Part shown: positions 49,682-61,331 of the stretch, one piece after another
Layout: each line of letters starts with the position of its first letter
Numbering within the stretch: the stretch's first letter is position 1
Source: Polaromonas vacuolata
GTDB lineage: Bacteria > Pseudomonadota > Gammaproteobacteria > Burkholderiales > Burkholderiaceae_C
Assembly: GCF_012584515.1 (NCBI RefSeq)
Contig: NZ_CP051461.1
Span: 666,001 to 730,000 of the forward strand
Direction: 5' to 3'
Length of the DNA stretch: 64,000 nt
Notes under the pieces: generated by a model
Databases searched by the model: none
Told to the model about the DNA's origin: nothing
Seen by the model: the letters and a program-made list of their open reading frames with translations, nothing else
Position numbers and translations under genes: made by a program

Positions 49682-50371
49682 ATGAGCTTGAACCAACTCG
49701 GCGTAGTCAAACGCAACATCAGCCGCGCTGATAAGGCCGCTGTCGAAAAACTCTCCCGCTTTGGCGTGGCCACGATTCACGAGGCCATGGGCCGCGTCGG
49801 TTTGATGAAGCCGTATATGCGCCCAATTTATCCGGGCGCGGCAATGTGCGGCACGGCGGTGACCGTGCTGCTGCAACCGGGCGACAACTGGATGATGCAT
49901 GTCGCGGCTGAGCAAATCCAAGTCGGCGATGTGGTGGTCGCCGCTTGCACCACAGACAACCAAGACGGGTTTTTTGGCGACTTGCTAGCCACTTCTTTTC
50001 AGGCCAGAGGCGCAAAGGGTTTGATTATTGAAGGCGGCGTGCGCGATGTGAAAGACTTGACCGAGATGAATTTCCCGGTTTTTAGTAAAGCCATACACGC
50101 CAAAGGTACGATCAAAGCCACCTTGGGTTCGGTCAACGTGGCTGTTGTTTGTGCCGGTGTCTTGGTCAACCCGGGCGACGTGGTGATTGCTGATATGGAC
50201 GGCGTTGTCGTCGTACCGGCGGCTATTGCCCAGCAAGTGGCCGATGCGGCTGAGGCACGCGAGGCCAATGAAGGCGAGAAACGGGCAATTTTTGCATCCG
50301 GCATTTTGGGCTTGGATTACTACAAAATGCGTGAAGGTTTGGAAAAAGCGGGCCTTAAATACATAGACTAA
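49682..50371 (+). CDS. pmdF: 4-carboxy-4-hydroxy-2-oxoadipate aldolase
   Basis: The aldolase splits 4-carboxy-4-hydroxy-2-oxoadipate into pyruvate and oxaloacetate, the last step of the pathway; family members also decarboxylate oxaloacetate. The ATG at 49682 gives 229 residues starting [17 protein letters not shown]. The RraA-like fold is seen in [28 protein letters not shown] and the [14 protein letters not shown] block; the GGVRD arginine and aspartate contact substrate and metal in the LigK family. It sits between pmdE and pmdD. Confidence 0.93.
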   Translation: MSLNQLGVVKRNISRADKAAVEKLSRFGVATIHEAMGRVGLMKPYMRPIYPGAAMCGTAVTVLLQPGDNWMMHVAAEQIQVGDVVVAACTTDNQDGFFGDLLATSFQARGAKGLIIEGGVRDVKDLTEMNFPVFSKAIHAKGTIKATLGSVNVAVVCAGVLVNPGDVVIADMDGVVVVPAAIAQQVADAAEAREANEGEKRAIFASGILGLDYYKMREGLEKAGLKYID

Positions 50372-50538
50372 AAAATACCTGCTGGCGCTTAAAAATTAGT
50401 GCTGGTTGGGATTGAATTTACGCTCATGTGCAGCAGAGTTCTGCGCTTTATCAATTGCTATTTTTAGTTGCTTATTTTGCAGCGTGCATCTCGCTTTTTT
50501 TACCACTCATGCGCTAACTTTTAGCCAACAGGAACTCC

Positions 50539-51447
50539 ATGGAATTTACCAAAACCCCCGGCTGGCTAGATTGGTACGCCGGCCCGGCCAAACCCCGTTT
50601 TAAACTGCCTGCCGGCGCGGTCGACGCGCACTGCCATGTGTTCGGTCCCGGCGCAGAATTTGCTTTTGCAGTCGAGCGTAAATACACGCCTTGCGACGCG
50701 TCTAAAGATCAGCTTTTTGCACTCCGCGATCAGCTTGGGTTTGACAAAAATGTAGTCGTTCAAGCCACCTGCCATGGTGCGGATAACACTGCCATGGTCG
50801 ACGCCTTGCTGCACAGCCAAGGAAAGGCCCGCGGCGTGGCTACCGTTAAGCGCAGCATCACCGATCAAGAGTTGCAAACCTTGCATGACGCCGGCGTGCG
50901 CGGTGTGCGTTTTAACTTCGTCAAACGCTTGGTCGATTTCACTCCCAAGGACGAGTTGCTGGAAATTGCCAACCGCATCAAACCACTGGGCTGGCATGTG
51001 GTGATTTATTTTGAGGCGGTCGACTTGCCCGAGTTGTGGGATTTTTTCACCCGCTTGCCCACCACCGTAGTGGTTGATCACATGGGACGCCCGGATGTGA
51101 GTCAGCCAGTGGACGGACCAGAGTTTGAATTGTTCGTCAAATTCATGCAGCAACACCCGAATGTGTGGAGCAAAGTTAGCTGCCCTGAGCGGCTCTCGGT
51201 GACTGGCCCTAAGGCGCGCAATGGCGAGCAAAATGCGTATGCCGATGTGATTCCTTTTGCTAGGCGAATAGTGGAAACTTTTCCTGACCGCGTGCTGTGG
51301 GGAACCGACTGGCCGCATCCGAATTTAAAAGACCACATGCCGGATGATGGTCTACTGGTCGACTTTATCCCGCACATCGCCAGCACGCCCGAGCTGCAAC
51401 AAAAACTACTGGTTGACAACCCAACCCGCCTTTACTGGGGAGACTGA
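50539..51447 (+). CDS. pmdD: 2-pyrone-4,6-dicarboxylate hydrolase
   Basis: The enzyme opens the 2-pyrone-4,6-dicarboxylate ring to 4-oxalomesaconate. The 302-residue amidohydrolase has the DAHCHVFGPG motif (H31, H33) and the C-terminal LWGTDWPHPN with the catalytic aspartate, both typical of LigI. A CAGGAA ribosome site precedes the ATG. Its stop TGA (51445-51447) lies one nucleotide before the proposed pmdA start, so pmdA translation is likely coupled to it. Confidence 0.93.
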   Translation: MEFTKTPGWLDWYAGPAKPRFKLPAGAVDAHCHVFGPGAEFAFAVERKYTPCDASKDQLFALRDQLGFDKNVVVQATCHGADNTAMVDALLHSQGKARGVATVKRSITDQELQTLHDAGVRGVRFNFVKRLVDFTPKDELLEIANRIKPLGWHVVIYFEAVDLPELWDFFTRLPTTVVVDHMGRPDVSQPVDGPEFELFVKFMQQHPNVWSKVSCPERLSVTGPKARNGEQNAYADVIPFARRIVETFPDRVLWGTDWPHPNLKDHMPDDGLLVDFIPHIASTPELQQKLLVDNPTRLYWGD

Positions 51448-51448
51448 A

Positions 51449-51451
<3 letters not shown>
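51437..51451 (+). promoter_or_regulatory. Ribosome site and ATT start codon of pmdA
   Basis: GGGGAG at 51437-51442 lies exactly 6 nt before ATT at 51449-51451. Starting there gives an N-terminus (M)SLHKDYLDVPG, which fits PmdA homologues as I remember them (MSL.K.YLDVPG). No ATG, GTG or TTG is available at that place. Confidence 0.65.
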
Positions 51452-52775
<1,324 letters not shown>

Positions 52776-53732
52776 ATGCAAAAAATCATCAAAGTTGCGC
52801 TCGCTGGTGCGGGCGCGTTTGGTATCAAACATCTCGACGGGATTAAAAATATTGACGGTGTAGAAGTGGTTTCCTTGATCGGTCGAGATTTAGAAAAAAC
52901 CAAACAAACCGCCGCCTTGTATGGGATTGGCCATGTCACAACTGATTTAAACGCAGCGCTTGCCTTGCGCGAAGTCGATGCCGTGATTTTGTGCACGCCG
53001 ACTCAAATGCATGCTGCGCAAAGCCTGGCTTGCTTGCAAGCCGGCAAGCATGTGCAGGTAGAAATTCCCTTGGCCGATTCCCTACAAGGCGCAGAGCAAG
53101 TAGTCGCCTTACAAAAAGCCACTGGACTGGTCGCCATGTGTGGTCATACCCGGCGCTTTAATCCCAGCCATCAATTCGTGCATCAAAAAATCAAAGCCGG
53201 CCAGTTCAACCTTCAGCAGCTCGATGTGCAAACTTATTTTTTTCGCCGCAGCAATATGAATGCACTCGGCCAAGCCCGCAGTTGGTCCGATCATTTGCTG
53301 TGGCACCACGCCGCACACACGATTGATTTGTTTGCCTACCAATGCGGCAGCCCGATTGTTAAAGCCAATGCGCTGCAAGGCCCGATTCATCCAACTTTGG
53401 GTATTGCGATGGATATGTCTATCCAACTCAAAGCCGCCAATGGCGCGATTTGCAGTTTGTCGCTGAGCTTTAATAACGACGGCCCTTTGGGTACTTTTTT
53501 CCGCTACATCGGCGACAGCGCAACCTATGTGGCGCGTTATGACGACTTGTTTAACGGTAAGGAAGAAAAAATTGATGTCAGCCAAGTGGCAGTGTCTATG
53601 AATGGCATAGAGCTGCAAGACCGCGAATTTTTTGCCGCCATCCGGGAAGGCCGTGAGCCCAATAGCAGTGTGGCCAGCGTCATGCCTTGCTATGCGGTGT
53701 TGCAGGATTTAGAGCGGCAGTTGATGAATTGA
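52776..53732 (+). CDS. pmdC: 4-carboxy-2-hydroxymuconate-6-semialdehyde dehydrogenase
   Basis: The NAD(P)-dependent enzyme oxidises the cyclised ring-cleavage product to 2-pyrone-4,6-dicarboxylate. The 318-residue protein belongs to the Gfo/Idh/MocA family: Rossmann motif VALAGAGAFGIKHLDGI (about 7-23), CTPTQMHAAQSLACLQAGKHV, and the EIPLADS block. It matches LigC/PmdC. The ATG directly follows the pmdB stop. It is the last enzyme gene of the operon. Confidence 0.93.
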   Translation: MQKIIKVALAGAGAFGIKHLDGIKNIDGVEVVSLIGRDLEKTKQTAALYGIGHVTTDLNAALALREVDAVILCTPTQMHAAQSLACLQAGKHVQVEIPLADSLQGAEQVVALQKATGLVAMCGHTRRFNPSHQFVHQKIKAGQFNLQQLDVQTYFFRRSNMNALGQARSWSDHLLWHHAAHTIDLFAYQCGSPIVKANALQGPIHPTLGIAMDMSIQLKAANGAICSLSLSFNNDGPLGTFFRYIGDSATYVARYDDLFNGKEEKIDVSQVAVSMNGIELQDREFFAAIREGREPNSSVASVMPCYAVLQDLERQLMN

Positions 53733-53964
53733 GTTGGCTAATAGTATTTTGCTTTGCCTAAAAGTATTTGATTCGTCCCAAACCGTGCTAGCTGCGTTTC
53801 ATACCATTGTCTGATTTATATTCTTAGGCTTTGTTAAAGGACAACACGCTAGATGGATATGCTGGTTTGCTATAACTGAGAGTCGACTATTCGAATGGCG
53901 ACTGACTAAATTTAATGTCACACTCGACCAAAATAAATTTACCCTGCAACTTTAGAGGCAAGAT

Positions 53965-55137
53965 ATGAAAAAAAGACAATTTCTTAATGCTACTGCTCTG
54001 GCTGTGTTGACGCTCACGGCAGTCAGCGCTTTTGCGCAAGACAGCGCTTTTAAGATAGGGCTGGTTCTGCCTATGACCGGCCAGCAAGCCTCGACTGGTC
54101 GCCAAATTGAAGCCGCAGCACGTCTTTATATGGCGCAAAACGGTGACACCGTAGCGGGCCGCAAGATTGAGCTGATTGTGAAAGACGACACCACCATTCC
54201 GGATGTCACCAAAAGACTCTCGCAAGAATTAATCGTCAACGACAAGGTCAATGTATTGGCCGGCTTTGGCATCACGCCATCAGCCTTTGCCACCGCGCCC
54301 TTGGCGACACAATCTAAAACACCCATGGTGGTGATGGCCGCAGCTACCTCCAGCATTACGCAGGCTTCACCCTACATCGTGCGCACCAGCTTTACGCTGG
54401 CGCAGGCCGCAGTGGCGATGGGCGATTGGGCACCTAAAAATGGCATCAAGAAAGTTGTGACTTTGGTCAGCGATTACGGCCCGGGTATTGATGCTGAAAA
54501 GTATTTCAAAGAACGTTTGGTTTTTAATGGCGGCCAAGTGATTGACTCGCTCAGAGTGCCACTGCGCGGCCCTGACTTTGCACCGTTTTTGCAAAAAGTA
54601 CGTGACCTCAAGCCGGATGCGTTATTTGTATTTGTGCCCTCAGGCGCAGGTGCTGCCGTGATGAAGCAATTTTTAGAGCGCGGCATGGACAAGGCCGGTA
54701 TCAAACTGATTGGCACTGGCGATATCACCGATGACGATCAAATCAATGACATGGGCGACGGCGCTTTGGGGGTTGTGACCTCACACCACTACTCCGCCGC
54801 ACACCCATCCGCCGTCAACAAAAAGTTTGTCCAAGCGTTTGAAAAAGCCAACCCCGGCATGCGCCCCAACTTTATGGCCGTGGGCGGCTACGACGGTATG
54901 CGCGTGATTTATGAAGCGCTCAAAGCCACCAAAGGCAAGGGCGATGGCCCGGCCTTGCTCGCGGCCATGAAAGGCCAGATTTTTGAGAGCCCGCGCGGCC
55001 CAATGTTTATAGATGCACAAACCCGCGACGTGGTGCAAAACATTTATTTGCGCAAGGTGGAAAAAGTCAACGGACAGCTTTTTAACGTCGAGTTCGATGT
55101 GATTAAAGACGTCAAAGATCCGGGTAAAACCAAGTAA
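53965..55137 (+). CDS. Periplasmic substrate-binding protein of a Liv-type ABC transporter
   Basis: The 390-residue protein has a signal peptide ending SAFAQ (about residue 24), then a periplasmic binding fold of type I (Leu/Ile/Val-binding-like). Blocks are KIGLVLPMTGQQASTGRQIE, DDTTIPDVTKRLSQELI and VTLVSDYGPGIDAEKYFKE. It begins a five-gene ABC cassette between the pmd enzymes and pobA. The substrate is probably 4-hydroxybenzoate, protocatechuate or a related aromatic acid; this rests only on position. A GAGG ribosome site precedes the ATG. Confidence 0.88.
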   Translation: MKKRQFLNATALAVLTLTAVSAFAQDSAFKIGLVLPMTGQQASTGRQIEAAARLYMAQNGDTVAGRKIELIVKDDTTIPDVTKRLSQELIVNDKVNVLAGFGITPSAFATAPLATQSKTPMVVMAAATSSITQASPYIVRTSFTLAQAAVAMGDWAPKNGIKKVVTLVSDYGPGIDAEKYFKERLVFNGGQVIDSLRVPLRGPDFAPFLQKVRDLKPDALFVFVPSGAGAAVMKQFLERGMDKAGIKLIGTGDITDDDQINDMGDGALGVVTSHHYSAAHPSAVNKKFVQAFEKANPGMRPNFMAVGGYDGMRVIYEALKATKGKGDGPALLAAMKGQIFESPRGPMFIDAQTRDVVQNIYLRKVEKVNGQLFNVEFDVIKDVKDPGKTK

Positions 55138-55185
55138 TTCATGCGTTAAGTTGACGGGCTGCTTAGCTCGTTTTTCGACAATATG

Positions 55186-55217
55186 CTGGCGCCACGTCTT
55201 TCAAGATTGGGCGCCAG
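55186..55217 (+). promoter_or_regulatory. Intercistronic hairpin between binding protein and permease
   Basis: CTGGCGCC (55186-55193) pairs perfectly with GGCGCCAG (55210-55217) and has no T-run. A hairpin at this place usually protects the upstream mRNA so that the binding protein is made in excess. Confidence 0.6.
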
Positions 55218-55241
55218 TATTGATATCAGCGATCAATCATT

Positions 55242-56114
55242 ATGTTGACCATTCTTTTTGACGGCGTTGCCTACGGCATGCTGTTATTTATTCTCGCCGT
55301 GGGTTTAGCCGTGACCATGGGGTTGATGAATTTCATTAACCTCGCGCACGGCGCTTTCGCCATGGTGGGCGGCTACATCACCGTGCTGTTGATGCAGAAA
55401 TACGATGTGCCTTTTTTGCTTTGCTTGCCGGTGGCGTTTTTTGCATCAGCCCTTTTAGGCGCAGTGCTAGAGCGCACTTTGTACCGGCCGCTTTATCGCA
55501 AGCCACACTTAGATCAGGTATTGTTTTCGATTGGTTTGACCTTTATGGCGGTCGCCAGCGTGGACTACTTTATTGGCTCCGGTCAGCAAATTATTCAGTT
55601 ACCAGTCTGGCTCAAAGGGCGCACTGAGTTGGGCCAAGGGAGTTGGATGCTAGGCATGGGCCACTACCGCTTATTCATCATCGCCGTGTGTGCGGCGCTG
55701 GCAGTTGCGCTGCAATACATACTGACCAAAACACAATTTGGTAGCCGCTTGCGTGCCTCAGTAGACGACCAGCGCGTGGCCGCTGGTTTGGGTATTAATG
55801 TGAATTTGGTTTTCCTCAGCACCTTTGCCGTTGGCTCGGGGCTGGCCGGTCTAGGCGGCGCTTTGGGTGCTGAAGTGCTAGGGCTTGACCCGAGTTTTCC
55901 GCTGAAATTTATGATTTACTTTTTGATCGTGGTTGCCGTGGGCGGCACCTCCAGCATTACCGGCCCGTTGCTGGCGGCTTTGCTGTTGGGCGTTGCCGAT
56001 GTGGCGGGCAAATACTACATTCCAAACTTTGGTGCTTTCATCGTCTATGGCTTGATGATTGTGATTTTGGTCTGGCGCCCGCAAGGCCTGTTTGTGCGTA
56101 AGGGAGGTAAATAA
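55242..56114 (+). CDS. Liv-type ABC transporter permease (LivH-like)
   Basis: The 290-residue membrane protein shows LivH-like blocks VAYGMLLFILAVGLAVTMGL, MNFINLAHGAFAMVGGYI and RASVDDQRVAAGLGIN. It forms half of the pore of the importer. Its stop overlaps the start of the next gene (TAATG). Confidence 0.9.
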   Translation: MLTILFDGVAYGMLLFILAVGLAVTMGLMNFINLAHGAFAMVGGYITVLLMQKYDVPFLLCLPVAFFASALLGAVLERTLYRPLYRKPHLDQVLFSIGLTFMAVASVDYFIGSGQQIIQLPVWLKGRTELGQGSWMLGMGHYRLFIIAVCAALAVALQYILTKTQFGSRLRASVDDQRVAAGLGINVNLVFLSTFAVGSGLAGLGGALGAEVLGLDPSFPLKFMIYFLIVVAVGGTSSITGPLLAALLLGVADVAGKYYIPNFGAFIVYGLMIVILVWRPQGLFVRKGGK

Positions 56115-57091
56115 TGACCAAGCCAAATAATTCTCTGCTCAGCAGTGGCCGCTGGAAACCTTGGGAATACGCACTTTGGCTATTGGCACTGGCTGCGCCG
56201 TTTGCACTGCCCGGTCACGCCTTAATCATTAATGAAATTGCCATCGTCGCGCTGTTTGCTGTGTCTTTAGATCTGATTTTGGGCTACACCGGCATCGTGT
56301 CTTTAGGCCATGCTGCGTTCTTTGGCATGGGTGCTTACTCTGCCGCTTTGTTTGCAAAATTGGTCATGCCAGACCCCTTGGTGGGTTTAGCTGTTGGCAT
56401 GTTGTCAGCTGGTTTGTTGGGTGCGCTGTGCAGCGTGACTATTTTGCGCGGCACTGATTTAACACGTTTAATGGTCACGTTAGGCGTTGGTCTAATCATG
56501 CTGGAGTTGGCCAACAAAATGTCTTGGTTGACCGGCGGTGCTGACGGTCTGCAAGGCGTGGTGATGGGGCCTTTGCTGGGGAAATTTGAGTTTGATCTTT
56601 ATGGTCAAACTTCGGCAGCTTATTCGATTAGCGTGCTGTTGCTGGTGTTTGTGTTGGCGCGGCGCTTTGTCAATTCACCTTTTGGCGCCACGCTTAAAGC
56701 GATACGCGACAACCGTTTGCGCGCCATGGCAATTGGTATTCCAGTCTCCAACCGATTAGTCGTGGTCTACACCGTCGCTGCAACAGTCGCCGGCGCAGCG
56801 GGTGCGCTGTTGGCCCAGACCAGCAGTTTTGCGTCGCTGGATTTATTTGAATTCCACCGCTCAGCCGACGTCATGCTGCTGCTAGTCGTCGGCGGTGTCG
56901 GTTGGCTATACGGCGGGGTCGTGGGGGCGATTGTGTTTAAGTTAATGCAAGACGTGATCTCCAGCATCACGCCGCAGTATTGGACTTTTTGGATGGGATT
57001 ATTTTTGGTGGTGCTGGTGCTGGTCGGTCGTGAACGCCTGATTCGGCCATGGACTTGGTTTAAACCGAGCGCCGGAGAGCCTAAGTCATGA
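56114..57091 (+). CDS. Liv-type ABC transporter permease (LivM-like)
   Basis: The 325-residue membrane protein contains the LivM blocks SLDLILGYTGIVSLGHAAFF, RGTDLTRLMVTLGVGLI and KAIRDNRLRAMAIGIP. Its stop overlaps the start of the first ATPase gene by 4 nt (ATGA). Confidence 0.9.
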   Translation: MTKPNNSLLSSGRWKPWEYALWLLALAAPFALPGHALIINEIAIVALFAVSLDLILGYTGIVSLGHAAFFGMGAYSAALFAKLVMPDPLVGLAVGMLSAGLLGALCSVTILRGTDLTRLMVTLGVGLIMLELANKMSWLTGGADGLQGVVMGPLLGKFEFDLYGQTSAAYSISVLLLVFVLARRFVNSPFGATLKAIRDNRLRAMAIGIPVSNRLVVVYTVAATVAGAAGALLAQTSSFASLDLFEFHRSADVMLLLVVGGVGWLYGGVVGAIVFKLMQDVISSITPQYWTFWMGLFLVVLVLVGRERLIRPWTWFKPSAGEPKS

Positions 57092-57939
57092 GCGGTAAAA
57101 ATGCGTTACCTGTGGATGCAGAAACTGTTTTGTCCGCACAAGGCTTGGTGCTCAAATTTGGCGGGATCACGGCTACCGATAACGTGACTTTAAATCTCAA
57201 AAAAGGCGCCCGTCATGCCTTGATTGGTCCCAATGGTGCGGGTAAAACCACGCTGATTAATTTACTCACTGGCGTGTTGCAACCGAGTGCCGGCCGCATC
57301 GTATTGGAGGGCCAAGACATCACCGAGTTGCCTCCCTATCAGCGCGTGCACCGCGGCATGGTTCGCACGTTTCAGATCAATCAGTTGTTTGACACTTTAA
57401 CGCCGCTGGAAACGTTGGCCCTGACCGTGTCTGTGCACCAAGGCTTGGGCGCGAAATGGTGGCAAGCGTTGGGATCACAAAAACCGGTGCAGCAGCGCTG
57501 TGCGCAATTGCTTGAGCAATTTCACCTGACTGAAGTCATGCACCAAGAAACCCGTGTGTTGGCATACGGCAAACGGCGCTTGCTAGAAATTGCGATTGCA
57601 CTGGCGTGTCAGCCCCGGGTGTTGTTGCTCGACGAGCCGGTCGCCGGTGTGCCCGCCGGTGAGCGCGAAGAGTTGTTGCAGACCGTCGCGGCTTTGCCGG
57701 GTGACGTTTCTATTTTGTTAATTGAGCACGATATGGATTTGGTGTTTAGCTTTGCCAACCGAATGACGGTGCTGGTCAACGGCGCGGTGTTGACTGAAGG
57801 AGACCCAGAAAAAATTGCTAATGACCCGCAGGTCAAAGCCGTCTACTTAGGCCACTCTGAAGATGCTGACGCCAAGAGTAAACATGACACAGACAACAAC
57901 GCCGGTGCACAGTCCGGCAGGAAAAGCGTGGCGCTATGA
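57088..57939 (+). CDS. Liv-type ABC transporter ATPase (LivG-like)
   Basis: The 283-residue ATPase has Walker A GPNGAGKTTLIN, Q-loop TFQINQLF, a signature LAYGKRRLLEIAIALA in place of LSGGQ, and Walker B VLLLDEPVAGVP. The C-terminal 25 residues are polar and extend past the usual end. Its stop overlaps the next start by 4 nt. Confidence 0.92.
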   Translation: MSGKNALPVDAETVLSAQGLVLKFGGITATDNVTLNLKKGARHALIGPNGAGKTTLINLLTGVLQPSAGRIVLEGQDITELPPYQRVHRGMVRTFQINQLFDTLTPLETLALTVSVHQGLGAKWWQALGSQKPVQQRCAQLLEQFHLTEVMHQETRVLAYGKRRLLEIAIALACQPRVLLLDEPVAGVPAGEREELLQTVAALPGDVSILLIEHDMDLVFSFANRMTVLVNGAVLTEGDPEKIANDPQVKAVYLGHSEDADAKSKHDTDNNAGAQSGRKSVAL

Positions 57940-58661
57940 CAGAGCTATTAAAAGTAGAGCACCTAAGCGCTGGTTACGGCGAAGCCGTGGTGTTAAACGC
58001 GATCAGTTTGTCGCTAGCCCAAGGTCAGACACTCGCCTTGTTGGGACGTAACGGTACCGGTAAAACCACCTTAATCAACACCTTGGCAGGAGCGACGCGC
58101 CAACATGCAGGCGAAATTTATTTGGGCGGTATCAAGCTGCATAAGCTCGCGTCTCACGAGCGGGCAGCAGCGGGTATTGGTTGGGTGCCGCAAGAGCGCA
58201 ATATTTTTAAATCCTTGTCGGTACACGAGAACCTCACCGCAGTGCAGCGACCCGCCCGCGCCGGTCGTGCCTCTAGTCCTTGGACACCGAACCGTGTCTA
58301 TGAGTTGTTCCCCCGCCTAGCTGAGCGCAAAACCAATCTAGGTACCCAGCTTTCAGGCGGCGAGCAGCAAATGCTGGCCTTGGGGCGCGCATTGGTTTTA
58401 AACCCCACCTTGCTATTACTAGACGAGCCCTGTGAAGGTTTGGCGCCCATCATCGTGCAGGAATTGCTGCGCGCCATTCGGCGCATCACGCGGGAGGAAG
58501 GCTTGTCCGCCATTCTTGTAGAGCAACACCCCCAAGCCATTTTGGCCATTTCAGATACCGCTGCCGTGTTAGAGAGGGGCACTGTGGTTTATCAAGGCAC
58601 GGCCACTAGCCTGCAAGAGCAGCCTGAATTGTTGGATAAGTTGTTGGGCGTGGCGCGATAA
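57936..58661 (+). CDS. Liv-type ABC transporter ATPase (LivF-like)
   Basis: The 241-residue ATPase has Walker A GRNGTGKTTLINTLAG, WVPQERNIFKSLSVHENL (the LivF block), signature LSGGEQQMLALGRALV and Walker B LLLLDEPCEGLAP. It ends the transporter operon. Confidence 0.93.
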   Translation: MTELLKVEHLSAGYGEAVVLNAISLSLAQGQTLALLGRNGTGKTTLINTLAGATRQHAGEIYLGGIKLHKLASHERAAAGIGWVPQERNIFKSLSVHENLTAVQRPARAGRASSPWTPNRVYELFPRLAERKTNLGTQLSGGEQQMLALGRALVLNPTLLLLDEPCEGLAPIIVQELLRAIRRITREEGLSAILVEQHPQAILAISDTAAVLERGTVVYQGTATSLQEQPELLDKLLGVAR

Positions 58662-58817
58662 ATTTGCTGCGCTAGATTTAGCGCGTTAAATTTTCGAGCT
58701 AAGTCGATCAATAGGTTTATCAAAAATTAATTTTGAGAGAGTCAATTAAAGAGGCGCTTTTTACGTATCGCACTATGCATCGTCGCATCAGGCTTAGTTA
58801 AACCCTAACTGCGAGGG

Positions 58818-59603
58818 TCAAAGCAGAGGTCTAAGTTCCCGCGCTGCATCAAATAAAACGGGCAGTAAATCTCTCACCATGGCGGCTGGCGACACGCGGC
58901 TTTGCGAGGTCACCACATTGAGTGCGGCAACTGTTTGGCCTTGTGCGTTGCGCAAGGGCACAGCCAAGGCGTGGACACCGATTTCATGGGTTTGACTGGC
59001 CAGGCAAAAGTCGTCTTTTCTAATTTGTTTGATCAGCGCGCGAAAGGCTGCTGGTTCGGTGACAGTGCCGGGCGTTAAGCGCGACAGATGTCGCCCTTGC
59101 ATCCAAGTTCTGAACACTTGCACAGGTTGGGCAGCCAGCAACACTTGTCCGGTCGACGTGGCATGCGCGGGTAGGCGTGCGCCTAGGTGTAAGCCGTAGG
59201 CAATGACACGCCCGGCACCACTGGGATTGGTGTGTTTGTCGTTGCCGCTGCGTGCGACTATGACGACCTCGTCAGCATCTAGCACCACAGCCGAGAAAGA
59301 TTCTTGTACCTGTATTGCCAACCGGTTCAAGGTGGGTTGAATAGCGCGTGGAATGCGCGATGAGGCAAGGTAGCTGCCAGAAAAGCGCAATACTTTGCTA
59401 GACAACCAGAAATAACTGCCGTCGGTTTCTAAGTAACCTAGATGCGCCAAGGTCAGCAAATGGCGGCGTGCAGCGGCGCGGGTAATACCTGCTCTGTCAG
59501 CCGCCAGTGTTGCGTTCAGGCGTTGTCTTTCAGTGTCAAAACTTTCTAACACCGCCATGCCCTTGGCCATGCCTTCTATGAAATCTGCTTTGGCAATCGT
59601 CAT
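58818..59603 (-). CDS. IclR-family regulator, probable activator of pobA
   Basis: The 261-residue protein has an N-terminal IclR winged helix (about 8-70; FIEGMAKGMAVLESFD, then RAAARRHLLTLAHLGYLETD) and a C-terminal effector-binding domain (SGNDKHTNPSGAGRVIAYG, LHLGARLPAHATSTGQVLLA). Its N-terminus with GMAVLESFD and RLNATLAADRAGITRAAA strongly resembles PobR/PcaU/PcaR regulators of aromatic catabolism. It diverges from pobA, with an inverted repeat between them, so control of pobA by 4-hydroxybenzoate or protocatechuate is likely. Confidence 0.88.
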   Translation of the reverse strand: MTIAKADFIEGMAKGMAVLESFDTERQRLNATLAADRAGITRAAARRHLLTLAHLGYLETDGSYFWLSSKVLRFSGSYLASSRIPRAIQPTLNRLAIQVQESFSAVVLDADEVVIVARSGNDKHTNPSGAGRVIAYGLHLGARLPAHATSTGQVLLAAQPVQVFRTWMQGRHLSRLTPGTVTEPAAFRALIKQIRKDDFCLASQTHEIGVHALAVPLRNAQGQTVAALNVVTSQSRVSPAAMVRDLLPVLFDAARELRPLL

Positions 59604-59660
59604 GGCTTGGCTTTCAATTTTTTGTATTTAATGCAGGATAAATGCGCGATGAATGCACAG

Positions 59661-59681
59661 ATTGTGCGATTGTCGCGCAAT
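59661..59681. promoter_or_regulatory. Candidate IclR/PobR operator before pobA
   Basis: ATTGTGCG (59661-59668) and CGCGCAAT (59674-59681) form an inverted repeat with 7 of 8 pairs and a 5-nt spacer, in the gap between the divergent iclR-type and pobA genes. Confidence 0.55.
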
Positions 59682-59687
59682 TAATAG

Positions 59688-60938
<1,251 letters not shown>

Positions 60939-60988
60939 GTTGAGCAGGCGAGGATAGGCGAAGGTCGGGATTGATAAATTCGGCTGTC

Positions 60989-61009
60989 AGGCCTATGTCT
61001 GGCCTTTAT
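60989..61009 (+). terminator. Weak terminator after pobA
   Basis: AGGCC (60989-60993) pairs with GGCCT (61001-61005), followed by TTATA. The stem is short. Confidence 0.35.
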
Positions 61010-61151
61010 ACTTTGCCCACTATGCGCCTGCCTTCTGAGAACCTGTCGTCTGAAAATTTGCTTGAGATTGCACTGGTTACCTTCACAACCGCAGGCATTG
61101 CAGCGTGGCTCGAAATTAAAGGCTTAATTGCGCAATTGCATTTCTAAAAAA

Positions 61152-61307
61152 TTTCTGTCCTTGGGTTTTGTTTGCGAAGGCCAATTAGTCTGTGGCTACC
61201 GTGGTCTGAAAATGGGTTGTGATGGCAAAGCCATCGTTATGCCCGGTCAACGTGTCAGAGGCTTTCGCGCTCAAATCAAACACATATTTAAATTCAAAAT
61301 AATCTAG
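61152..61307 (+). pseudogene. Relic of vanillate O-demethylase oxygenase (vanA)
   Basis: Reading from 61152, the frame gives FLSLGFVCEGQLVCGYRGLK, then MGCDGKAIVMPGQRVRGF, and ends at a TAG at 61305-61307. This matches the second half of the Rieske domain of VanA (LVCGYHGL.MGCDGK..MPGQRVRGF). The Rieske CxxH histidine is now arginine (CGYR), the CxH half upstream is missing, and the rest of the enzyme is gone. It is about 52 codons of roughly 350. Its position next to pobA fits a lignin-aromatic cluster that once reached vanillate. Confidence 0.8.
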
Positions 61308-61331
61308 CTAATTGTCTGCCTGCTTGATTAA

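Noticed and set aside
50566..51318. 250-codon open frame antisense to pmdD
   Set aside because: It lies wholly inside pmdD, shows no protein motif and follows the codon bias of the opposite strand.
51344..51448. ATG at 51344 as the pmdA start
   Set aside because: It would add 35 residues encoded inside pmdD that do not fit the family; the ribosome site points to 51449.
61021..61147. Forward frame MRLPSENLSSENLLEIALVT upstream of the vanA relic
   Set aside because: 41 codons without recognised similarity, different frame from the relic; not enough to call a gene.
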